64,000 nucleotides of DNA from the NCBI RefSeq assembly GCF_000010345.1, contig NC_009663.1, forward strand, positions 1,364,001-1,428,000. Direction: 5' to 3'. Within the stretch, counting starts at the first letter, position 1. Each line of letters begins with the position of its first letter. The notes below the pieces were generated by a model. The model had not been told where the DNA came from. It was given only the letters and a program-made list of their open reading frames with translations, and ran no database searches. The stretch is from Sulfurovum sp. NBC37-1. Its GTDB lineage: Bacteria; Campylobacterota; Campylobacteria; Campylobacterales; Sulfurovaceae. Both the position numbers and the translations under genes were made by a program. This document shows, piece by piece, positions 1 to 7,570 of this stretch.

Positions 1-143
1 ATAAAAGATTCGCGTATAGCTGCATGCTCCTCTTCGCTGTAGGAGCGTTTGATCTTGTTAAGAAAAAGATTGTCCGTAATAAGAAAACCACCATAAATAA
101 AGGCGGCAAAAAGGTGAATGGTCTTAATGAATACAAAAGTCAT
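1..143 (-). CDS. Membrane protein, N-terminal fragment (runs off window start)
   Basis: Reading leftwards from an ATG at 143 there is an open frame to the window edge, about 47 residues. It begins MTFVFIKTIHLFAAFIYGGF, a hydrophobic first helix, followed by a basic and acidic stretch (NKIKRSYSEEEHAAIRESF). This looks like the first transmembrane segment and first loop of a small integral membrane protein. It lies downstream of the dihydrouridine synthase on the same strand, with a gap of about 70 bases. The rest of the gene is outside the window, so I assign no family. Confidence 0.6.
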   Translation of the reverse strand, partial: MTFVFIKTIHLFAAFIYGGFLITDNLFLNKIKRSYSEEEHAAIRESF

Positions 144-216
144 AGTTTGGCCTTGAAAAATTTGTGTGATTATAGTCTGAAGTCGTTTAGATATCTTTGA
201 TATACATCAAAAAACA

Positions 217-1173
217 CTACGCTTCATGGAAGAATTTCTGAGAAAAGAATTCTTCTACCACTTCACGCATCTCTTTGGGGTCTTCTATACGGTTGACCCT
301 GTCTCTAAAGAGTGATGCACCTTGATATCCCGCCTTGGAATAGGAGTGAAGATTCTTTCTGAAGATGATCGCCCCGTATTTGTCATAATAATCGATCATC
401 TGGTCAAAATGCTCCAGGACCACTTCTTTGATAAGTTCAGAAGTCGGCTGTGCCATGCCTTCTTTTATCTGCTTGAAAATCCAGGGCTTACCTACGGCTG
501 CACGGCCGATCATCACACCGTCGGCACCTGTATGTTCCAGGACCCACTGTGCTTTTTCGGGTGAATCGATATCCCCATTGGCAATGACCGGAATGTTTAC
601 TGCTTCCTTAATCTCCCTGATGGCATCATAATCGACAGGCGCTTTGTAGCGTCCTGCTCTGGTCCGTCCATGCACTGCAATGTAGTCCGCTCCACTCGCC
701 TCTGCGATCCTGGCGATCTCGACATGGTTCTTTTCGTTGAAACCGAGGCGCATCTTCATACTGGTATAGGGTTTATTGGAGTGTGTTTTGATGGTCTCTA
801 TAACCTTTCCCATCTGTGGAAGATCGGTCAGTAGAGAACTTCCCTGGAGGTTGTTGACCACTTTGGGAGCGGGACAGCCGCAGTTCAGGTCTATGACGCT
901 CACCCCTTCCTGCTCGTTTATGATCTCCACGGCACGCCTTATCACCTCAAGGTCAGAGCCTGCGATCTGGATGGAATACGGATCTTCCCGCGGGCTCTTT
1001 TCAAGCATTTTATGGGTTTTCTTACTGTTATGCACCAGTGCGTTGGAGCTGATCATTTCGGAAACGGTAAGGTCGACACCGAATTTTTTGACAACCGATC
1101 GGAAAGGAAGATCCGTAAAGCCCGCGAGAGGGGCCAGAGCATAAAGGGGTTTTGAAAAATCGAGGGATGCCAT
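217..1173 (-). CDS. dus: tRNA-dihydrouridine synthase (DusB-like)
   Basis: FMN-dependent enzyme that reduces uridine to dihydrouridine in the D-loop of tRNA. The 318-residue length fits the family. Visible marks are the N-terminal LAPLAGFTDLPFRSV strand of the TIM barrel, the catalytic-cysteine segment DLNCGCPAPKVVNNLQGSSLL near residue 98, KMRLGF, the substrate/FMN histidine in AVHGRTRAGRY, and the phosphate-binding IPVIANGDI and GADGVMIGRAAVGKPWIF. It is the last of a minus-strand run with a DksA-like gene and rlmH upstream, an order I remember from Campylobacter. DusA, DusB and DusC subtypes cannot be separated firmly by eye; the GRAAVGKPWIF ending favours DusB. Confidence 0.92.
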   Translation of the reverse strand: MASLDFSKPLYALAPLAGFTDLPFRSVVKKFGVDLTVSEMISSNALVHNSKKTHKMLEKSPREDPYSIQIAGSDLEVIRRAVEIINEQEGVSVIDLNCGCPAPKVVNNLQGSSLLTDLPQMGKVIETIKTHSNKPYTSMKMRLGFNEKNHVEIARIAEASGADYIAVHGRTRAGRYKAPVDYDAIREIKEAVNIPVIANGDIDSPEKAQWVLEHTGADGVMIGRAAVGKPWIFKQIKEGMAQPTSELIKEVVLEHFDQMIDYYDKYGAIIFRKNLHSYSKAGYQGASLFRDRVNRIEDPKEMREVVEEFFSQKFFHEA

Positions 1174-1189
1174 GTAAGGTAGAGGATAC

Positions 1190-2224
1190 CTATTTTACAC
1201 AAATAGTATCGACGCTAACGAGATCTTCGAGTTTGAATTTTTTATGGCTCTTCTTCAACTCGTTGAAAGCTCTAAATTTCAGGAATTCATGCTCTCCATG
1301 TTCATCGAGATAGGCACTTGCTTCATCTATAAGTTCGTAATCGAAAAGAAGATAAAGATAGGCTGTCTGCGACTTTGGATACTTGCTTTGATATGATTTG
1401 AAAAGAGCAAGATTTTCGTTAGGAGAAAGGACCTTCTTCGTGACATTGGCGATCTTTACAAAGTCGGTACAGCTCAGCTTCAATACTGCTACGAAGTCAT
1501 TCAATATATCGACACTCAAGCCCATATCCTCCTCATGTACCGCTCTGGCAAGCATGACATGCAGACTTTCAGGGTCGAAGATCTTTGCATATTTGCGTGC
1601 TTTGAAGAATGTCTCTTTGCGCGCAAAAATATCAAGAGCCTGCTTTTGTACCATTTTGGAGTACTGGGAAGAGGATTTCATGACCTCTTCAACGAAGTCA
1701 GGATCGTTATGCAAACGGTTGAGCCTGTTCTGAATCAGGTGCGGATTCCCGTCACTGAAGACTTTTGCCATCTTATTCTCTTTAAGATCGACATATTCTC
1801 CGCTCTTGATCTTGTTAAGGATGTTCAGTACTTTTGAAAGTCTTGCATTGAGCCCCTCGACCGCATCATTGACATTCAATGACGATTTGCCGAGAACAAC
1901 TGCAGAACCTCTGATCTCTTCCATCGCGTACTTCTGTTCTTTCGGTTCATTGACCAAAGACCAGTAGAGTGCATCTTCAAGCGTAGAAGCATCTTTTTCC
2001 CATTTCTTGAGTTTGAAATAACTTTTCAGAGAATAAAAGATCATATGGATAGCTGTAAAGAGCAATAACACTCCCATAGGCAGTACAACCCAAACTGCCA
2101 CAGGGAAATTGAAATTGATCCCCATGAATTCTACAAGATAGTTATTGGGATTGACCGTATAGGTCAGTGCCCCTGTAATAGCCATTAATGTCAAAGCAGC
2201 GAAGATATATAGCCCCAGTCTCAT
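1190..2224 (-). CDS. Membrane-anchored protein of unknown function
   Basis: 344 residues. Two hydrophobic helices lie near the N-terminus (about 1-22 and 40-68, the latter rich in V, L and F), followed by a long soluble, helix-rich and strongly charged region without cysteine clusters or a recognisable catalytic motif. The topology suggests an inner-membrane anchor with a large cytoplasmic domain. It sits between the DksA-like gene (10 bp upstream) and dus (16 bp downstream), so it is very probably co-transcribed with them. I recall a membrane protein in the same position in Campylobacter. The function is unknown; the repeated helical pairs in the C-terminal half could be TPR-like, which is a guess. 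Confidence 0.75.
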   Translation of the reverse strand: MRLGLYIFAALTLMAITGALTYTVNPNNYLVEFMGINFNFPVAVWVVLPMGVLLLFTAIHMIFYSLKSYFKLKKWEKDASTLEDALYWSLVNEPKEQKYAMEEIRGSAVVLGKSSLNVNDAVEGLNARLSKVLNILNKIKSGEYVDLKENKMAKVFSDGNPHLIQNRLNRLHNDPDFVEEVMKSSSQYSKMVQKQALDIFARKETFFKARKYAKIFDPESLHVMLARAVHEEDMGLSVDILNDFVAVLKLSCTDFVKIANVTKKVLSPNENLALFKSYQSKYPKSQTAYLYLLFDYELIDEASAYLDEHGEHEFLKFRAFNELKKSHKKFKLEDLVSVDTICVK

Positions 2225-2233
2225 GTTCTATCC

Positions 2234-2590
2234 TTATTGTTGTTCTTTTTCGTTTATCTCACGGCAAGTGATACAGAAACGTGCAAAGTTCTTCACTTCA
2301 AGTCGTGCCTTTCCGATAGGCTCTTCACACATTTCACAAATACCGTAAGTTCCGTTTTTTATTTTATCCAAAGCAAGGTCAATTTCCGCTAATTCTTTAC
2401 GTTGTTGCTCCAAAATCGCGCTATCGACTGCTGTTTCGGCAGATGCTGCAGCATAATCACCCTCGTCATTAAGATCGAGATTTCTCATACCCTCCAGTTC
2501 AAGTGCGGTTCCGTTAAGGTTCTTCTCTATCTGAACACGTCTGTCCAGCAACTTGTTCTCAAACTCTTTCAGTTCTTCCTGTGTCAACAT
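2234..2590 (-). CDS. dksA: DksA/TraR-family zinc-finger regulator
   Basis: 118 residues: an N-terminal helical coiled-coil region (MLTQEELKEFENKLLDRRVQIEKNL) with an acidic tip near DLNDEGDYAAAS, then a C4 zinc finger CEMC-x17-CITC (residues 88-112, CEMCEEPIGKARLE and FCITCRE). DksA-type proteins enter the secondary channel of RNA polymerase and, with ppGpp, adjust rRNA and amino-acid promoters. The typical DADD-like tip acidic pair is represented by DEGD. It lies 12 bp after rlmH and 10 bp before the unknown membrane protein. Whether it acts as a true DksA or a shorter paralogue needs a phylogeny; the family call is firm. Confidence 0.9.
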   Translation of the reverse strand: MLTQEELKEFENKLLDRRVQIEKNLNGTALELEGMRNLDLNDEGDYAAASAETAVDSAILEQQRKELAEIDLALDKIKNGTYGICEMCEEPIGKARLEVKNFARFCITCREINEKEQQ

Positions 2591-2602
2591 TTATCTTCCT
2601 AA

Positions 2603-3064
2603 TTATTTGTGATATGGGTGATTATGATTGATGGTCAGCCCTCTGAATATCTGCTCCATCAACACAACCTTCACCAGTTTATGTGAAAGCGTTATTTTAC
2701 CAAATGATACGGCATTATTACATTTGCTTAAAAAATCCCTCTCAAAGCCGTATGCACCGCCAATGTAGAAGTTTACAGTCACGCTATCCTTAAGCAATTT
2801 CGCGAATTCGAAACTGTCCACCTCTTTTGAAGCAGGATCCAAAGCGATATTTATGCCACTGCCCAAATATTTCTCCAGTGCTTTGCTGTAAGATCTCTGT
2901 GCTGCTTCAGGTGAGATATCCTGTGCTTTTGCGATCTCTTTGTCAAAAAGCTCGATCACTTCGACTTTAGCAAAGGGTTTGGATATTTTTTTATAGTGTT
3001 CGATCAAAGGGGCATAAAGCTGGTCTTTTCCCTTTTTATCGATAATAATGACGTTTATTTTCAT
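2603..3064 (-). CDS. rlmH: 23S rRNA (pseudouridine1915-N3)-methyltransferase RlmH
   Basis: SPOUT-class methyltransferase acting on helix 69 of 23S rRNA in assembled 70S ribosomes. From the ATG at 3064 the protein is 153 residues, the usual RlmH length, opening MKINVIIIDKKGKD and carrying the knot signature FYIGGAYGFERDF (about residues 105-117), ITLSHKLVKVVLMEQIFRGLTI and the C-terminal NHNHPYHK. A longer reading to 3178 adds 38 non-homologous residues and crosses the inverted repeat at 3081-3118, so I reject it. It heads the operon that continues into the DksA-like gene. Confidence 0.95.
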   Translation of the reverse strand: MKINVIIIDKKGKDQLYAPLIEHYKKISKPFAKVEVIELFDKEIAKAQDISPEAAQRSYSKALEKYLGSGINIALDPASKEVDSFEFAKLLKDSVTVNFYIGGAYGFERDFLSKCNNAVSFGKITLSHKLVKVVLMEQIFRGLTINHNHPYHK

Positions 3065-3080
3065 AGGGACCCCAAAAAAA

Positions 3081-3118
3081 TTTTGTAATTGTATCCATTT
3101 TTCTATACAATTACAAAA
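3081..3118. promoter_or_regulatory. Perfect 14-bp inverted repeat between divergent genes
   Basis: Arms TTTTGTAATTGTAT (3081-3094) and ATACAATTACAAAA (3105-3118) with a 10-base spacer, placed between the start of rlmH (3064, minus) and the start of the Aat-like gene (3149, plus). The position in a divergent promoter region and the lack of a G+C stem suggest an operator more than a terminator. The binding protein is unknown. Confidence 0.5.
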
Positions 3119-3148
3119 AGAAGAAGGGAGTAGCATTGCATCAACCTC

Positions 3149-3853
3149 ATGGATACGATTCAGCTCGGCATATATCATCTACCCTATGACCTTCTGATCG
3201 ATCGGGAATTTCTTGAGGAGAATATCTATTCGGATATGCGTAAAAACTATTATTGGAGCGAAGATTTTACACCTGTGTATTATATTGCACAGGCTAAAGC
3301 AGGCTTTATAGCGGTCACCGACTATTTCGAGGAGGATGAACTGCTGCTTCCCGAGATACAGTTCGCCTACGTCCTGCTCAACTTCAAAGACCTCCATATC
3401 AGCAGAAAAGTACAGGAACTACTCAAACGAAAAGCACTCAGCATCGAGATAGGCACAGAACTCGATACCGTTGCCCAGGCCATAGAGCTGACACACAGGA
3501 ACAACTGGCTGACACCACGTTACCTGAAGATGCTCAAAGAGACAGAAGGGAAAGATGAGAACTTCAAGGTCATCTCCGTTACACTCAGAGAAGAGGAAAA
3601 GCTCATTGCCGGAGAGATAGGCTATATCATAGGCAGGACATACACCAGCCTGAGCGGATTCAGCCGTAGAGCAAAACCCTATAACAATTACGGTACAGCC
3701 CAACTGGTACTGCTGGCACAACACCTTGAAACCGAAGGCTTCGCATTCTGGAATCTTGGACAACCCTATATGGATTACAAATTTACTTTGGGTGCAAAAG
3801 TCTATGAACGGCCTGAATTTTTGAAACGCTGGTTCGAGGCAACCGGGCAATAA
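3149..3853 (+). CDS. Divergent leucyl/phenylalanyl-tRNA--protein transferase (Aat-like)
   Basis: 234 residues, the size of E. coli Aat, which attaches Leu/Phe to N-terminal Arg or Lys of proteins and so creates an N-degron. Family-like segments appear in order: NYYWS near residue 30, LHISRKVQELLKR, NNWLTPRYLKML (compare WITP in Aat), a GNAT-like core GEIGYIIGRTYTSLSGFSR, and the C-terminal block LAQHLETEGFAFWNLGQ...LGAKVYERPEFLKRW. The classical N-terminal motif is poorly kept, so this is a remote member and the substrate may differ. Only one in-frame start is available after the stop at 3131; an AAGAAGGGAG stretch lies about 20 bases upstream, further than usual. It ends 2 bases before the convergent FAH gene. 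Confidence 0.72.
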   Translation: MDTIQLGIYHLPYDLLIDREFLEENIYSDMRKNYYWSEDFTPVYYIAQAKAGFIAVTDYFEEDELLLPEIQFAYVLLNFKDLHISRKVQELLKRKALSIEIGTELDTVAQAIELTHRNNWLTPRYLKMLKETEGKDENFKVISVTLREEEKLIAGEIGYIIGRTYTSLSGFSRRAKPYNNYGTAQLVLLAQHLETEGFAFWNLGQPYMDYKFTLGAKVYERPEFLKRWFEATGQ

Positions 3854-3854
3854 C

Positions 3855-4469
3855 TTATTGCTGCTCTGCTTTCCACTCTACAGATACCAATAGCATTTCC
3901 CCTGCATAAACTTCACCCCTGAAAGTATCCCCCAAATTATAGGTTGAGACGCCTTTGGGCGTACCGCTCATTATAATATCGTTGTCTTCAAGTGTCATAA
4001 ACTGCTGTATCTCTTCAAGCATCGTATGGGGTTTGTACATCATCAGTTCATACGTGGCGAACTGGACCAGCGTATCATTGATGTAAAGCTTCATATGCAA
4101 ACTCTCCACTGGCTCGTTCAGAGGTACAAAATCACTGAGGACTGCTGATTTGTCAAAAGCTTTGGCACGTTCCCATGGCAGTCCTTTCTTCTTGAGATGG
4201 TTCTGTATGTCGGCATGGGTAAGATCAAGCCCGAATCCTACACCATCGATCTTTCCCTCTCGTATCAGGAAGCAGATCTCACCTTCGAAACGGCACTGCT
4301 CGGAAAAGTAGTGAAGCCTGTCAGAAATGGCCGAATTCGGTTTGTTGAACACTACCATGTTCTGAGGTATTTCGTTACCGAGTTCTTCAATATGTTCTAC
4401 ATAGTTCCTGCCTATGCAGACCACTTTCGAGACAGGAACATTCTCATTCCGATATCTTACAGTTTTCAT
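3855..4469 (-). CDS. Fumarylacetoacetate hydrolase (FAH) family protein
   Basis: 204 residues, a single FAH fold as in the YcgM/FAHD1 group (acylpyruvate hydrolase or oxaloacetate decarboxylase, metal-dependent). Motifs: VVCIGRNYVEHIEELGNEIPQNMVVFNKPNSAI at the N-terminus, the metal-binding acidic FEGEICFLIR (E-x-E near residue 63), GVGFGLDLTHADIQ, LPWERAKAFDKSA and the C-terminal DIIMSGTPKGVSTYNLGD. It is followed by an exported protein gene one base upstream on the same strand, so the two are probably co-transcribed. The substrate cannot be read from sequence. Confidence 0.85.
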   Translation of the reverse strand: MKTVRYRNENVPVSKVVCIGRNYVEHIEELGNEIPQNMVVFNKPNSAISDRLHYFSEQCRFEGEICFLIREGKIDGVGFGLDLTHADIQNHLKKKGLPWERAKAFDKSAVLSDFVPLNEPVESLHMKLYINDTLVQFATYELMMYKPHTMLEEIQQFMTLEDNDIIMSGTPKGVSTYNLGDTFRGEVYAGEMLLVSVEWKAEQQ

Positions 4470-4470
4470 G

Positions 4471-5061
4471 TTACTGTTTTTTCATGATCTGCTTGAGTTG
4501 ATCCGCATAGGGCTTAACCACTTCTAAATCTTCGGGTTTGGGTACGCCCATCATTCCTGACATCATATTGCGCATCATAGCTTGCTGTTCCTTGGGGGCT
4601 TTGGCTATCTGCTTCTCCATCTCTATTGCCATCATGGCTCTGACGATCCGTGTGGTTTTCAATGTCAGGTCCAGGGCATCTTCATAACCGATCTCTTTGG
4701 CATCTTTGTCCAGTACACCCTGTACACCGGAAAGCTCTATGGCTTTTTTGACGAAGGTATCGAAACTGACACCTTTTTTCAGCACGGCCGCGGCCTCTTC
4801 ATAGCCTTTTTCCATCTTCTCACTGTAGTCGGCATAGTGCATGTCTTTCTTCTGTATCGTACTCAGAAACAACTCGACATCCTTTGATGTGAGTTTTTCA
4901 TTGCTTTCTATAGGAGCGGTCAAAAACGGCAGAAGCGCCATTCCCTTCTGCATCTGCGCCATTTGAGCATTCATATCGGGTCTCTGTGCTGCCATGTCGG
5001 CAGATACCGTAGAGGAGAATCCCCACAGAAGCAGCAGACTGAAAATGGTTTTTTTGATCAT
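4471..5061 (-). CDS. Exported protein of unknown function
   Basis: 196 residues from the ATG at 5061, chosen because AAAAAAGGATACACC gives a ribosome site at good spacing and the protein then opens with a signal peptide (MIKKTIFSLLLLWGFSSTVSA, cleavage near residue 21). The mature part is helical, Met- and Lys-rich, with no cysteine and no transmembrane segment; Met clusters (MAAQRPDMNAQMAQMQKGM and MMRNMMSGMMG) recall copper-binding or chaperone-like periplasmic proteins, but that is only a resemblance. The longer reading from 5091 places ten extra residues before the signal. Adjacent to the FAH gene. Confidence 0.7.
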   Translation of the reverse strand: MIKKTIFSLLLLWGFSSTVSADMAAQRPDMNAQMAQMQKGMALLPFLTAPIESNEKLTSKDVELFLSTIQKKDMHYADYSEKMEKGYEEAAAVLKKGVSFDTFVKKAIELSGVQGVLDKDAKEIGYEDALDLTLKTTRIVRAMMAIEMEKQIAKAPKEQQAMMRNMMSGMMGVPKPEDLEVVKPYADQLKQIMKKQ

Positions 5062-5106
5062 GGTGTATCCTTTTTTGTATGATTGTACCATATCGAGAGA
5101 AAGCGG

Positions 5107-5706
5107 TCAAACCAGAGGAATGGACCATTTTCTGTAATAAGCGACGATACGAAGCATTACTCCGAATACAAAGACCACACTCAGTGTATAATAGTTCATC
5201 CATCCCTGCATATGCAGCAGATAGACAAGCAGTGAGACCAGAAGCGCAACCGTACCGTAAAAGCCGGTCTTGAAAACAAAAGGGACCTCGTTGATGATGA
5301 CATCTCTCGTAATACCCCCTCCTACTGCAGTGGCGAATGCCAAAGCCAGCACGCCGGTCAGGTTTACCTGACTCTCCAAAGCGATCATCGCTCCGGTGAT
5401 ACTGAAAGAGATCAGCCCTACCGAGTCACTGAAAATGAAAAGGGGCCGGTTCTCAATGCTCTCTTTTTTATGGAACTTCAGGAGTATCAGCAATATCATC
5501 ACCGTAATGACGATGACAGCGGGAGTATTGTAGGTAAAGGCATAGGGTGTTCTTCCGACTACGACATCGCGGATGATCCCTCCCCCAAGTGCAGTCAGAA
5601 AGACCGAAATGAGTACACCGAGAAAATCAAGCCTGCTTCTGACCGCCACGAAAAAACCGGAAATGGCAAAAGCGATGATACCAATATATTCTGCGATTTC
5701 AAACAT
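5107..5706 (-). CDS. TRIC-type cation channel / UPF0126 membrane protein
   Basis: 199 residues made of two homologous halves of three transmembrane helices plus a seventh helix, as in YicG/YadS. The signature GGGIIRDVVVGRTPYAF (about residues 41-57) is repeated as GGGITRDVIINEVPFVF (about 127-143), the hallmark of prokaryotic TRIC channels, which form trimeric monovalent cation (K+) pores. The C-terminus is short and basic. The gene stands alone, minus strand, with the exported protein downstream. Physiological role in bacteria is not established. Confidence 0.88.
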   Translation of the reverse strand: MFEIAEYIGIIAFAISGFFVAVRSRLDFLGVLISVFLTALGGGIIRDVVVGRTPYAFTYNTPAVIVITVMILLILLKFHKKESIENRPLFIFSDSVGLISFSITGAMIALESQVNLTGVLALAFATAVGGGITRDVIINEVPFVFKTGFYGTVALLVSLLVYLLHMQGWMNYYTLSVVFVFGVMLRIVAYYRKWSIPLV

Positions 5707-5822
5707 AAGGGGATTATAGCTAAAAAAGCATCTAAGCCTACCCAGGGATGCTATCGATCATGTCAAAAAATTCCTCCAGCTCCGACATATGCAAACGTGA
5801 GCAAAAAGCTTTTTCTCTTCTA

Positions 5823-6650
5823 TCATTTCAACTCTCTAAGAATATCCTCTCTACTGCTGTAGCCGACAAAAGTATGCAGGATCTTTTCCGTTTTGCTGTC
5901 GATTATGTATACTGTCGGTGTCACAGTGATCTTATGGAGTGCTTTGGGGAAAGCTTTTTCATCGAAATTCAGCAGTAGCGGTATGTATTTTTTCTTGATC
6001 TGCGCATCGATCCGGGCTTTGCTTAAAATACGACTTTCCATTTTTCTACACCAGGGACAGTAAGTTGTCGTTATGAATGCCATCACGGGTTTTCCGGCTT
6101 TTTTGGCTTTCTCCATAGCAACCCTATAGTTGGTCTCATACCCCATCTCCTGTGCAAAATTCTCATGCAATACTTTTTTCTCTGAATTCTTTTTGTCCTC
6201 CTGAACTTTCATAAGCACTTTGTTGTCATCTTTGTATTGCAGTGCAAATTTTTCCGCCATCTCTTCAACCGTATCTGTCAGGTCATCTTCTACCGCATCG
6301 ACACTTATCCTTCGTGTATCGATGTAAGTGATGGCCAGAACATTTTCACTGCTTCCCGGACGCGGCAGATACTCACCCAACTCCAGATCGATCCTGATAC
6401 CGATACATTGGTCCACCAAAATCGTTCGCAATACCAGCACCAGAACTGTACCGGTATCTTTTTTCATGTCTATACCGATCTCTTTTGACATCTCCATCAA
6501 CATTGCTTCAATCTCTTTGTTATAACGCTTGTCTACCTTGGATGAAGTATTGGCAACAAGGATACGGTACTGCTTTACTCCTGTGAGCGTAAAGAAGCTC
6601 TGGGCCTGAAGTAGTGAAAATGTCAAGAGTATAGAAAGAAACCGTTTCAT
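5823..6650 (-). CDS. Exported thioredoxin-fold protein with CPWC active site
   Basis: 275 residues. Signal peptide MKRFLSILLTFSLLQAQS, then a region of about 130 residues that I do not recognise (charged, a single Cys in LVDQCIGIRI), then a thioredoxin-like domain from about residue 168: NYRVAMEKAKKAGKPVMAFITTTYCPWCRKMESRIL with the CPWC redox pair, and a cis-proline in ITVTPTVYIID. This architecture (thioredoxin_7 type) suits a periplasmic disulfide reductase or cytochrome/thiol maturation factor. Partners are not visible in the neighbourhood; the adjacent cutA is divergent. The family is firm, the role is not. Confidence 0.8.
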   Translation of the reverse strand: MKRFLSILLTFSLLQAQSFFTLTGVKQYRILVANTSSKVDKRYNKEIEAMLMEMSKEIGIDMKKDTGTVLVLVLRTILVDQCIGIRIDLELGEYLPRPGSSENVLAITYIDTRRISVDAVEDDLTDTVEEMAEKFALQYKDDNKVLMKVQEDKKNSEKKVLHENFAQEMGYETNYRVAMEKAKKAGKPVMAFITTTYCPWCRKMESRILSKARIDAQIKKKYIPLLLNFDEKAFPKALHKITVTPTVYIIDSKTEKILHTFVGYSSREDILRELK

Positions 6651-6740
6651 TTGGGGTAAAACCTTTGAAAGAATTTTGGGAACGATTATAACGTAAAGTT
6701 CTCTTTAACAGTTCAAATACTTGAGAGGTTTATAAGAGAT

Positions 6741-6751
6741 TATACTATAAG
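6741..6751 (+). promoter_or_regulatory. Overlapping -10 elements before cutA
   Basis: TATACT (6741-6746) overlaps TATAAG (6746-6751), 9-14 bases before the cutA ATG at 6761. No Shine-Dalgarno sequence is visible, so the 5' leader would be only a few bases long or absent. Confidence 0.4.
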
Positions 6752-6760
6752 ATACTCTCT

Positions 6761-7081
6761 ATGAATGAAACCAGATACTGCATCGTCACCACGACCATCG
6801 ACAATGAAGCAAGAGCGAGAGAGATGGGCAGGGCCATGCTTGAAGCAAAACTGATCGCCTGTGCACAGCTTTATCCCATAGAAAGCCTCTACTGCTGGGA
6901 AGGTTCTCTTGATGAGAGCAAAGAGTTTCTCCTGCAAATGAAAACAAAAAATGAACACTTCCCTGCGATAAAGAAGCAGATCTTACAAAGGCATACCTAC
7001 GAGGTACCGGAGATCCTCATGACACCTATACTGGATGCCAACGGAGCATATTTGGCATGGATAGAAAGGGAGACACTGTGA
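6761..7081 (+). CDS. cutA: Divalent-cation tolerance protein CutA
   Basis: 106 residues, the CutA1 length. It opens NETRYCIVTTTIDNEARAREMGRAMLEAKLIACAQLYPIESLYCWEG, with the conserved ACAQ/ACV strand and the W of the SxYxWxG loop, then EFLLQMKTKNEHFPAIKKQILQRHTYEVPEILMTPI, which contains the K[TS] and HxYExPEI motifs. CutA1 is a ferredoxin-like trimer linked to copper tolerance. Its last codons overlap the GTG start of the next gene (GTGA at 7078-7081), so translation is probably coupled to the phosphatase reading frame. Confidence 0.95.
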   Translation: MNETRYCIVTTTIDNEARAREMGRAMLEAKLIACAQLYPIESLYCWEGSLDESKEFLLQMKTKNEHFPAIKKQILQRHTYEVPEILMTPILDANGAYLAWIERETL

Positions 7082-7523
7082 AAAAAATACTTTTTGTCTG
7101 CCTGGGCAATATCTGCCGGAGTCCATTGGCTGAAGGCATAGCCAAAAAATATGCCAAAGAGAAAGGTCTGTATCTGCATATCGACTCGGCGGGAACCAGC
7201 GACTGGCATGAAGGGAAAGCCCCCTGTGAGCATTCCGTCAAAATCGCCAGAGACCATAGTGTCGATATCTCAGGCCAGCGCTCCCGTCCTCTCAGAAGTG
7301 AAGATACAGAAACATTTGACTGTGCATCGCCATGGATGAACAAAACAAGGAGGACCTTGAAAATTTCGGTTTTTCTACTGTGTTCAAACTGGGTGATTTT
7401 GGTGCTTGCAATGGAATGGATGTTCCCGATCCCTATTTCTTTAACGGTTTTGAAGGGTTTGAAAAGGTATTTGATATGATTGACAGATGTGTAGAGGATC
7501 TTTTGGAAAAGGAGTGCAGGTAG
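7078..7523 (+). pseudogene. Low-molecular-weight protein tyrosine phosphatase, single-base frameshift
   Basis: The 5' part (GTG at 7078, VKKILFVCLGNICRSPLAEG) has the complete C-x5-R phosphate loop CLGNICRS and the SAGTSDWHEGK and RPL segments. Near 7320-7330 the frame changes: one frame reads TFDCASPW and leaves the family, while the +1 neighbour frame carries on with MDEQNKEDLE and then GMDVPDPYFFNGFEGFEKV, which holds the DPY general-acid motif, to a TAG at 7521. Adding one base between 'gactgt' and 'gcatcgcc' would restore the usual FDxxxAMD spacing. Either a true one-base deletion or an error in the sequence. If real, the product lacks its general acid. Confidence 0.85.
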
Positions 7524-7532
7524 AAAAGGTAC

Positions 7533-7561
7533 GGAAAGACAGATAGAACTCCTGTCTTTCC
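7533..7561. terminator. Bidirectional terminator hairpin
   Basis: Ten-base perfect arms GGAAAGACAG (7533-7542) and CTGTCTTTCC (7552-7561) around a 9-base loop, between the 3' ends of the convergent phosphatase and SQR genes. No long T-run follows on either side, so strength is uncertain. Confidence 0.6.
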
Positions 7562-7570
7562 AACACTCTA

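Noticed and set aside
3065-3178. N-terminal extension of RlmH by 38 residues
   Set aside because: It crosses the inverted repeat, lacks family similarity and overlaps the start of the divergent Aat-like gene; the 153-residue form is the family length.
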